From: Puniceicoccales bacterium
GTDB taxonomy: Bacteria > Verrucomicrobiota > Verrucomicrobiia > Opitutales > JAIRLM01
Length of the DNA stretch: 5,891 nucleotides
Assembly (NCBI GenBank): GCA_031254835.1
Contig: JAIRTQ010000083.1
Coordinates: 1 to 5,891 of the forward strand
Direction: 5' to 3'
Shown here: positions 1-5,755 of the stretch, one piece after another
Layout of the letters: each line of letters opens with the position of its first letter
Position numbering within the stretch: the stretch's first letter is position 1
Position numbers and translations under genes: made by a program
Notes under the pieces: generated by a model
The model's input: the letters and a program-made list of their open reading frames with translations, nothing else
Databases searched by the model: none
What the model was told of the DNA's origin: nothing

Positions 1-41
1 ATTGCGTTGCCTCGTCCGGCGATCGCGGATCTATTGCGCCA

Positions 42-1421
42 ATGTTTGAGAAGATTACGGAAAAGCTGCAGAGCGCCATGCGGACTCTGCGCGGGCTGAA
101 TGTCATCTCGGAGAAAAACATCACCGGCGCTCTGGAGGACGTACGGGACGCCCTATTGGATGCGGATGTTTCCTTTGAAGTGATTAAATCCTTCTTGGAG
201 TGCGTACGGGAAAAATCGCTGGGGAAGAAGGTGCTCCAATCCGTTGCCCCCGGAGAACAGCTCATAAAAATCATCAATGATTCACTGGTAGAGCTGCTTG
301 GCGGGAGAATGGAAGGGGACAGCGAAGAAACGGCCGTCCTATCCACGGAGAAGCCTTTGCGCGTTTTGCTGGTGGGGCTCAACGGCGCCGGGAAAACCAC
401 CACGGCGTTGAAGCTGGCCCGCTGGCTCAAGCGAAAGGACTACAACCCTCTTCTGGTTGCCTGCGACGTGCGGCGGCCGGCGGCCATCGATCAGCTGGAA
501 CAGTTGGCCCAGGAGGGAGAGATCCGCTGCTTCGCTGAGCGGGAGTGCCGTTCGGCGCTGGAAATCGTGAAAAAAGCGCTAGCGGAAGCGGAAAACGCCG
601 GCGCCGACGGACTGATTTTCGATACGGCCGGCCGATTGCAGGTGGACGGCGAGTTGATGGAGGAGCTGGCGGAGTTGCAGAAAGTAGTACGGGCGCAGGA
701 AGTTTTACTGGTGGCGGATGCGGCTTTGGGCCAGGAGGCCGTGGCCATTGCGAAAGCCTTCCACGAATCCGTTGGACTCACCGGCATCATTCTTAGCAAG
801 GCGGACGGCGATGCGCGGGGCGGAGCGGCCCTGTCCATGAAATACGGCGTCGGGGTGCCCATCGTCTTCGTCGGGACGGGGGAACACTGCGACGATCTGG
901 ACATTTTCCGGGCGGAGGGCATGGCCCAGCGGATTTTAGGCATGGGCGACGTGGTAGCCCTGGTGGAGCGGGCTCAGGAGCGGGTCGACCGTAAGGAGGC
1001 GGACCGAATCTCCAAGCGTATCCGGAAGTCGGAGTTTGATTTGGACGATTATCTATCTCAACTGGAACAGCTGGGGAAAATGGGCTCCCTTGGCTCGCTT
1101 ATGAAGCTGCTGCCGGGCGCCGGAAATGCAAATATTTCCGCTCAGGAGCTTTCTATGATGGGAAGGACTAAGGCCGTCATTCGAGCCATGACTCCCGAGG
1201 AGCGGCGGCGGCCGCAAATCATCGGCGGGAGTCGGAAGGTGCGCATCGCAAAGGGCTCCGGCGTAGAATTAAAGGACATTAATCACGTGCTCCGCCAATT
1301 TGAGCGCATGAAAAAATCCATAAAAACCATGAAAACGCCACAGGGAAAGAAAATGATGCAGCAGATGACGGCCTCAAACGCGCTCGGGCATCTTTCCAAA
1401 CTCTTTGGCGGCAAGCAGTAG
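42..1421 (+). CDS. ffh: Signal recognition particle protein Ffh (SRP54 GTPase)
   Basis: Ffh is the cytoplasmic SRP GTPase. It binds 4.5S RNA and signal sequences emerging from ribosomes, then docks with FtsY to deliver nascent chains to the Sec translocon. The 459-residue product has the usual length and order. A helical N domain spans about 1-100. The G domain carries GLNGAGKTTT (112-121), DVRRPAA (142-148), DTAGR (194-198), SKADGDARGG (252-261, with Ser for the usual Thr) and GTGE (278-281). ILGMGD (298-303) leads to the M domain (about 328-430), which holds SRKVRIAKGSG (397-407), the RNA-binding signature. The frame is open to the left window edge, but ATG at 42 is the only usual start there and gives the family-typical MFEKITEKLQ. 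No Shine-Dalgarno motif is visible. The motifs appear intact, so it should be active. The priA-like gene follows within 10 bases, unlike the common ffh-rpsP order. Identity is very secure. Confidence 0.98.
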   Translation: MFEKITEKLQSAMRTLRGLNVISEKNITGALEDVRDALLDADVSFEVIKSFLECVREKSLGKKVLQSVAPGEQLIKIINDSLVELLGGRMEGDSEETAVLSTEKPLRVLLVGLNGAGKTTTALKLARWLKRKDYNPLLVACDVRRPAAIDQLEQLAQEGEIRCFAERECRSALEIVKKALAEAENAGADGLIFDTAGRLQVDGELMEELAELQKVVRAQEVLLVADAALGQEAVAIAKAFHESVGLTGIILSKADGDARGGAALSMKYGVGVPIVFVGTGEHCDDLDIFRAEGMAQRILGMGDVVALVERAQERVDRKEADRISKRIRKSEFDLDDYLSQLEQLGKMGSLGSLMKLLPGAGNANISAQELSMMGRTKAVIRAMTPEERRRPQIIGGSRKVRIAKGSGVELKDINHVLRQFERMKKSIKTMKTPQGKKMMQQMTASNALGHLSKLFGGKQ

Positions 1422-1428
1422 TCCTGCC

Positions 1429-3306
1429 ATGGGGCGCCGTGCCACTGTGGAGCTCTTCGGAGGGCCCGGGCGGCCACTGGACTACTCCATCTCGGACGAA
1501 TTGGAGGGGAAGGTCGTTCCCGGTTTGCTGGTGGAAGTGCCTCTCCTCAGGCGCCGTCGGCCGGCGGTGGTGCTGGCGCTGGATGGGGGCAGCTACGACG
1601 GTCCTTTGCGTCCCATCGGCCGGCTCCTCCGACCGCAGCCGGTGCTTTCTCAGAATTTGTTAGCTCTGGCCCGCTGGGTCGCCGCCTACTACCGCAATCC
1701 CCTCTGCCGGGTCCTGGAGCTGGCTGTGCCTACGCACCTGCGCAGGGTAGAAAAACGGCACCGGCAGGAATCATTTTTTGCCCCTCCCAATTCTGAACAT
1801 TTTTCCGAAGAATCATTTATAGTCCATTTGGCCGTTGGCGACGGCCGGCAGCGGGAATTGGCCATCCTGGAGCTGGTGGAACGGGCCGGCCGCTCCGGCG
1901 GCCAGCTGCTGGTGCTGCACGGCGAAATCGGCGGAGCGGAAGATTTTTTTCGAAAAATGTCCAAAAAATTCCCCGCCGGCCGCTTCGCCCTCTGGCACGG
2001 AGCTCTGGGAGATCGGGCCCGGCGGAAGATCTGGGATGGGCTTTCTTCGGGAGAAATTTGTGCCGTTTCCGGGACCCGCTCCGCCCTCTTTCTCCCTTTC
2101 CCCAGCCTCTGCGCCATTGCCGTTGCCGACGAAGAAAATCCTAATCATCGGCAGGAGAGCGGAATTCGGTTTCACGGCCGGAACGTTGCCCTGCGGCGAG
2201 CCCGCATAGAGAACGTCCCCTGTCTGCTCACCGCCTCGGCTCCTTCGCTGGAGCTCTTTCGGGCGGCGGAATTGGGAAGAATTAGCCGCCTTGACCTGCC
2301 CGCTGACTTTCCCTCGTCGCGGCCGGCCGTCACCGCCGTGGACCTTTCTTCCATTCTTCCGACGGGACAGCTGCTCTCGCCGACGGTCCTCGGTCGCCTG
2401 CGAATGGCTCTGAAGGAAAAACGACGGGCCATCCTCCTACATCCCCGAAAGGGCTTTTCCCGCTCCTATTGTTTTCGCTGTGGGGCGCTCCTATGCTGCG
2501 AAAAATGCGGAACTGCGCTGACTTACATGAATCACGGAGACGGCCACCGCTGCGGCCGCTGCGATCGATCGTTTTCGGCAAAGGCGCGCTGCGGATCCTG
2601 CGGCGGCGCACTGCGACGGGTTGGGGCCGGCATTCGGAAAGTGGAGTTGCTCCTGGCGCGTCATCTTCCAGGAGCGCAGATTTTTTGCCGGGAAAGTGAA
2701 TCTACGCCGCCGGGTCCGGATGGCCGGTGGAATATCTTGCTGAGCAATGTGCCGCCGCGGGGGACAGTCGAGGAGCGGGACGTGGGACCGGTAGCTTTGC
2801 TGGACGGCGATGACCTTTTCTATCCGAGAAACTTCCGCAGCGGCGAGCGGGCCTTTCAATTTCTATGGCGCCTGTCGGATCGAATGCACGCTGGCCAGGA
2901 GCTGCTCATTCAGACGACTCGGCCTGACCGTGCCCCCCTGCGCCACTTCCTTGCCGGCGAGCGGGAATCCTTTTGCGCGGAAGAGTTAGCCGCCCGCCGG
3001 GAATTTGCCTACCCACCCCATCGGCACCTGGCCCTACAAATTTTTTCCTGTGAAAATTTATCGCAGCTGGAAGACCTGGCTAACCGCTGGCCGTCGCTAC
3101 TCACAGAGTGCTGTGCTTCGCTAGCTTCTGCCGAATGGAGGGGCCCCCTATTCCCAAAAGAAAAAAGGCGGGGTCAGTTCTGTGCAATTTTTTGGATTTT
3201 CTGCCACAACATGCTCCGCTTCACGGAACTGCTAGACCGACGGCGAGAGCAATTTGGACCAATTTCCGAAAATATTCGGGAAGAGTGGACCGTGGACCCT
3301 TTCTAG
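1429..3306 (+). CDS. priA: PriA-like primosomal protein N', degenerate helicase motifs
   Basis: PriA recognises stalled replication forks and helps reload the replicative helicase through DnaT/DnaC-type partners. Starting at ATG 1429 gives 625 residues; a TTG at 1405, overlapping ffh, would add 8 (residue numbers here count from that TTG). The 3'-DNA-binding region is at about 13-112. The helicase core has GTRSALF (223-229), DEEN (242-245, canonical DEEH), FHGRNVALRRAR (256-267) and ASAPSLE (277-283). Eight zinc cysteines follow at 356, 359, 365, 368, 383, 386, 396 and 399, then ERAFQFL (481-487), IQTTRPD (502-508), YPPH (536-539) and a terminal VDPF. The Walker A GxTGSGKT is replaced by AVGDGRQRE (143-151), and the AKGHDF and QVAGRAGR motifs are absent, so ATPase and helicase activity are unlikely. 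It is about 100 residues shorter than typical PriA. The unbroken frame and preserved zinc module argue against a pseudogene. Actinobacterial PriA is a known precedent for lost catalytic residues. Family assignment is strong; the lack of activity is inferred. Confidence 0.9.
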   Translation: MGRRATVELFGGPGRPLDYSISDELEGKVVPGLLVEVPLLRRRRPAVVLALDGGSYDGPLRPIGRLLRPQPVLSQNLLALARWVAAYYRNPLCRVLELAVPTHLRRVEKRHRQESFFAPPNSEHFSEESFIVHLAVGDGRQRELAILELVERAGRSGGQLLVLHGEIGGAEDFFRKMSKKFPAGRFALWHGALGDRARRKIWDGLSSGEICAVSGTRSALFLPFPSLCAIAVADEENPNHRQESGIRFHGRNVALRRARIENVPCLLTASAPSLELFRAAELGRISRLDLPADFPSSRPAVTAVDLSSILPTGQLLSPTVLGRLRMALKEKRRAILLHPRKGFSRSYCFRCGALLCCEKCGTALTYMNHGDGHRCGRCDRSFSAKARCGSCGGALRRVGAGIRKVELLLARHLPGAQIFCRESESTPPGPDGRWNILLSNVPPRGTVEERDVGPVALLDGDDLFYPRNFRSGERAFQFLWRLSDRMHAGQELLIQTTRPDRAPLRHFLAGERESFCAEELAARREFAYPPHRHLALQIFSCENLSQLEDLANRWPSLLTECCASLASAEWRGPLFPKEKRRGQFCAIFWIFCHNMLRFTELLDRRREQFGPISENIREEWTVDPF

Positions 3307-3329
3307 CGACTGCGATCTTGGAAATCCAA

Positions 3330-3335
3330 TTGACA
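3330..3335 (+). promoter_or_regulatory. Possible -35 hexamer before rpmG
   Basis: An exact TTGACA lies in the 57-base gap between priA and rpmG. No good -10 box sits at the right distance: the 17-base spacer lands on CCCATT and the 19-base spacer on CATTGT (three of six matches). A start site predicted from it would fall almost on the rpmG ATG, leaving practically no leader. It is therefore either chance or a promoter for a nearly leaderless transcript. Confidence 0.2.
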
Positions 3336-3363
3336 GGCGCAGCCAATCGGTTCCCATTGTCCC

Positions 3364-3534
3364 ATGGCGAGAGAGCATGTAATCATCGAGTGCACGGAGG
3401 CGCGGGCCGAAGGGAAGCCGGTCTCCCGTTACATGACGACGCGCAATAAGAAGCTGCAGACGGAAAAGGTCGAAAAAAGGAAATATAATAAGTTTTTGCG
3501 CCGCCATACTTTGCACAAAGAGATTAAAAGCTGA
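3364..3534 (+). CDS. rpmG: 50S ribosomal protein L33 (zinc-independent form)
   Basis: L33 is a small protein of the large ribosomal subunit near the E site. The 56-residue product begins MAREHVIIECTEARAEGKPV and holds the family core TTRNKKLQTEKVEKRKYNKF (25-44), followed by LRRHTLHKEIKS. Normal length and the RRHTLHKE ending make the identity secure. Zinc-binding L33 proteins carry two CxxC pairs. Here only Cys10 remains, and the position of the second pair reads KYNKFLRRH, so this is a C-minus protein. The insertion EGKPVSRYM between the first strand and TTRNKK matches what I recall of verrucomicrobial L33. No Shine-Dalgarno sequence precedes the ATG (the preceding bases are TTCCCATTGTCCC). 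It is 57 bases after the priA-like gene on the same strand and could be read from the same transcript or from the weak promoter candidate at 3330. Confidence 0.95.
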   Translation: MAREHVIIECTEARAEGKPVSRYMTTRNKKLQTEKVEKRKYNKFLRRHTLHKEIKS

Positions 3535-3562
3535 CTCCTTCCGCATAAAACCTGGACAGGAG
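3535..3562 (+). terminator. Imperfect hairpin just after the rpmG stop
   Basis: CTCCTTCC (3535-3542) pairs with GGA-C-AGGAG (3554-3562), giving an 8-bp stem with one bulged C and an 11-base loop, beginning right after the TGA. The following bases (AAATTAGTTTAC) are AT-rich but not a U-tract, so it is a poor intrinsic terminator. It could instead protect the rpmG mRNA end or mark the boundary with the secretin gene. The AGGAG in its right arm is not a ribosome site for the secretin: it lies 44 bases from the GTG, and an in-frame TAG at 3598-3600 intervenes. Confidence 0.25.
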
Positions 3563-3606
3563 AAATTAGTTTACAAAGTTTCCCCCTCCCGCACGCTTAG
3601 CCGCCG

Positions 3607-5712
3607 GTGGCTCGGTTGCGTTGGCAGGTTCTTTGCGTGCTGTTCTTTGCGGCTGATCGGTTGGCCGTGGGAGCGCTGTCCGAGAACACGTGGGGCGACC
3701 TGGCATTGGCGCATTCTGTCTACGGGGACGGCCCGGCGAAAGGAAATAACAGGCTTGATTGGAAAGATCTGACCGGTGTGTGGGACGAAGAACCGGCAAA
3801 GGATGAAATGGCTCCAGCAGCCGAGGAGGACGGCAGTTTTGATGCGGCAGGTGAAGAGTCGCAATCGCTAGCGGTGCCACCGCTGTCGATGGGCCACGGC
3901 GAAGTGCGGAAGAAACTCCTTCAAGCTGTGGAGAGGGAATGGCAAGTCGCCGGCGAATTCGCGTTGTCCGACGGCGGGAAATTCCCTCCCCAAAAATCCT
4001 CTCTGGAGGAAAAGCTGCATACGATCCTGATTCCTAAGATTTGTTTTCGCGATACGCCCTTCCGCGATGCGGTGAATCTGCTGGCGGAGGTTGCCGAAGA
4101 GCTGGATCCGGGCGGGGACGGGGGAGGCCGTGGTATCAACATCGCCTTCCGCGATAGCCCCGACGGGGCTCAGCCTGTGCACATGACCCTCCGCAATATA
4201 GAGTTGGGACGAGCGATCCAGCTGCTTGCCCAGTGCGCCGGTTTTGAGTGGGAGGTGGACGGCGATGTGGTGTTGCTTAGCTCGGCGGAGAAAAATTGCG
4301 AACGGCTCCGCACAAAGTTTTTTCCCCTGTCCCGGGCAACGGTACTTCGAATGACCAACATGCGACAGATGCAGGACGACGAAGGGCAGATCGCTCGAGA
4401 GGAGCGGCTCCTGCAGGAATTTTTTCAAAATTCGGGAATAGATTTCTGCGAATTTCCCGGTTCCACGCTGGCCTACGACGGCAGCTGGCTCATCGTCACC
4501 CAAACGCCTCGAAACCTGCGGCAGGTGGAAGAGGTCCTCCGCCGCTACGACCGGGCCAAGCAGGTAGAAATTGAGACAAAATTCATTGAGGTGCAGCAAG
4601 GTGCACTGGACGAATTGCAGTTCCGTTGGCATGCCACGAGAGACGGAACCAAGAAAATTGCTCTAGAAACAGATGGCGTCATCCGCGCGATCGCGCAGGC
4701 GTTTTCGCCGCAGAACGGTACGAGCTCGAGCGGCGCCATCGTGTTGGAGCCGGACGGCGGTGGGGCGGAAAAACGGATCCCCATCGCCAATGTGCCTCCC
4801 ATTCCGCCGAGCAGCGCCAATGTGGGACAGAATTCCGTTCCGCTGGTCGACATCATGAGTGTGGTCGGCGGCACGCAGATCGGCTTCGTCTTGCGGGCTC
4901 TAGAGCAGCAGACGGGCGCGGACCTTATGAGTGCACCGAAGGTCACCGTGCTCTCTGGAAAGACGGCGGAAATAGTGGTAGCTCAGGAATTTCGTTACCC
5001 GGAGGACTATGACCCTATCCTCTCCTCGGTCGGGACCAGCTCGGGAACATTGAGCGGCTCCTCGGCTGGGGTTACCATCACGGCCGGGACGCCGCGCAAT
5101 TTCAAAACCCGGAACATCGGTGTCGAAATGCGGGTCACCCCCATAGTCGAGGCGGACGACCGCATCAGCCTCCGCCTGGAGCCCTCCGTCACGGAGTTTG
5201 AGGGCTTTGTCGAATACGGCGGCTCTTCCATCGCCGTTTCCGGTGGCTCCACGGTCACCGTCCCCTCCGGCTTTTTCCAGCCCATTTTTTCCACGCGCCG
5301 CATCACGACCGAGGTAACCATCGACGACGGCGCCACGGTTGTCATGGGCGGTCTCACGCGGGAGGAGGTCAAGTCGGTGCGGGACAAAATTCCCTTTTTA
5401 GGTAGTATTCCAATAGTGGGCAGGATTTTTCGCTCAAATGGGCAGAGCTCCCAGAAACGAAATTTGCTTATTTTTGTCACGGCTCGGCTTTCCGATTCGC
5501 CCAGCTTCGACGGCCTTGAGGGGGAAATCGTCCGCGTACCGCGGGATGGAGAAATAAGGAAGCTGCCCGCTGAAAAGCGTGGAGTAGCCAGCGGCTGGAA
5601 TCCAGCGGTACGGACGAACCTACGGCCGGCCGCCTCTGGCGGCCGGCCGCAGAGCCAGCGGAACGGCGGCGGCCGTGTCCGATCGGTGGCCCATGGGCGG
5701 ACCACTTCCTAG
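3607..5712 (+). CDS. Secretin, verrucomicrobial type IV pilus / type II-like (Amuc_1098-like)
   Basis: Secretins form multimeric outer-membrane gates for type IV pili or type II/III secretion. The 701-residue product starts at GTG 3607; an in-frame TAG at 3598-3600 rules out anything earlier. A short signal peptide is plausible (Arg3/Arg5, hydrophobic VLCVLFFAA, possible cleavage near VGA at 21-23), although Asp18-Arg19 is unusual. An acidic linker (about 58-85) leads to an STN-like domain (about 135-226, with IPKICFRDTPFRDAVNLLAE and MTLRNIELGRAIQLLAQ) and a secretin N-type domain (about 235-345, with WLIVTQTPRNLRQVEEVLRR). After a Ser/Gly/Pro-rich stretch comes the secretin barrel (about 424-630): GADLMSAPKVTVLSGKTAEI (437-456), VEMRVTPIVEADDRISLRLE (506-525), GATVVMGGLTREE (575-587) and the signature IPFLGSIPIVGRIFRS (595-610). 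Gly/Ser-rich gate-like loops fall at 473-494 and 536-556. A basic 70-residue tail follows. It is inferred to be a pilus-type secretin; no pilus or gsp gene is adjacent. The family call is strong, the subtype moderate. Confidence 0.92.
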   Translation: MARLRWQVLCVLFFAADRLAVGALSENTWGDLALAHSVYGDGPAKGNNRLDWKDLTGVWDEEPAKDEMAPAAEEDGSFDAAGEESQSLAVPPLSMGHGEVRKKLLQAVEREWQVAGEFALSDGGKFPPQKSSLEEKLHTILIPKICFRDTPFRDAVNLLAEVAEELDPGGDGGGRGINIAFRDSPDGAQPVHMTLRNIELGRAIQLLAQCAGFEWEVDGDVVLLSSAEKNCERLRTKFFPLSRATVLRMTNMRQMQDDEGQIAREERLLQEFFQNSGIDFCEFPGSTLAYDGSWLIVTQTPRNLRQVEEVLRRYDRAKQVEIETKFIEVQQGALDELQFRWHATRDGTKKIALETDGVIRAIAQAFSPQNGTSSSGAIVLEPDGGGAEKRIPIANVPPIPPSSANVGQNSVPLVDIMSVVGGTQIGFVLRALEQQTGADLMSAPKVTVLSGKTAEIVVAQEFRYPEDYDPILSSVGTSSGTLSGSSAGVTITAGTPRNFKTRNIGVEMRVTPIVEADDRISLRLEPSVTEFEGFVEYGGSSIAVSGGSTVTVPSGFFQPIFSTRRITTEVTIDDGATVVMGGLTREEVKSVRDKIPFLGSIPIVGRIFRSNGQSSQKRNLLIFVTARLSDSPSFDGLEGEIVRVPRDGEIRKLPAEKRGVASGWNPAVRTNLRPAASGGRPQSQRNGGGRVRSVAHGRTTS
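5623..5649. repeat. Perfect 12-bp GC-only inverted repeat, 3-base loop
   Basis: CGGCCGGCCGCC (5623-5634) and GGCGGCCGGCCG (5638-5649) are exact reverse complements around TCT (5635-5637). Each arm contains one GGCCGGCC. It lies within the last 30 codons of the secretin gene, encoding RPAASGGRP. No U-run follows, so it is not a classic intrinsic terminator. It may slow polymerase or ribosomes, or shield the 3' end of the message. No second copy of the whole unit occurs in the window. Confidence 0.85.
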
Positions 5713-5743
5713 CCCGCTCGACATAGCAATTTGACGGCGCCGT

Positions 5744-5749
5744 AGGGGA
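5744..5749 (+). promoter_or_regulatory. Shine-Dalgarno-like AGGGGA before the last gene
   Basis: AGGGGA lies 6 bases before TTG 5756, a good ribosome-binding spacing and the only convincing such motif seen before any gene in this window. It supports TTG 5756 as the start of the Mur-ligase gene over GTG 5765 or ATG 5783. A 10-base palindrome, ACGGCGCCGT (5734-5743), abuts it. Confidence 0.4.
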
Positions 5750-5755
5750 TGCTAG

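Noticed and set aside
1..99. End of a preceding gene: one frame stops at 47-49 (overlapping ffh by 8 bases) and another at 97-99
   Set aside because: Too few residues to recognise a family or decide between frames, so no gene is claimed for bases 1-41.
491..943. Minus-strand frame opposite the Ffh G domain
   Set aside because: Ser/Ala-rich shadow of a highly conserved gene, with no family features.
1943..1970. Runs of T and A (TTTTTTT, AAAAA, AAAAAA) in the priA-like gene as a programmed slippage site
   Set aside because: The zero frame (GAA GAT TTT TTT CGA AAA) continues into conserved PriA motifs, so no frame change is needed.
1405..3306. priA as a plain pseudogene
   Set aside because: There is no internal stop or frameshift over more than 620 codons, and the zinc cysteines and C-terminal motif are preserved.
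3343..3359. CAAT/ATTG pairing before rpmG as a regulatory hairpin
   Set aside because: Only four base pairs around an 8-base loop, well within chance.
3108..3449. Frame overlapping the end of priA and the start of rpmG on the plus strand
   Set aside because: It conflicts with both genes, including the secure L33 frame, and encodes nothing recognisable.
3570..3598. TTTACA (3570-3575) as a -35 box for the secretin gene
   Set aside because: The sequence at the right spacing (ACGCTT) is not a -10 box, and no other promoter element is visible in the 72-base gap.
3868..4632. Long open frame on the minus strand opposite the secretin gene (254 codons)
   Set aside because: It lies wholly over a well-supported secretin, has no recognisable motif, and GC-rich codon use commonly produces such antisense frames.
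5007..5705. Another long minus-strand frame opposite the secretin barrel and tail
   Set aside because: Its composition mirrors the secretin codons and it shows no independent domain or start signal.
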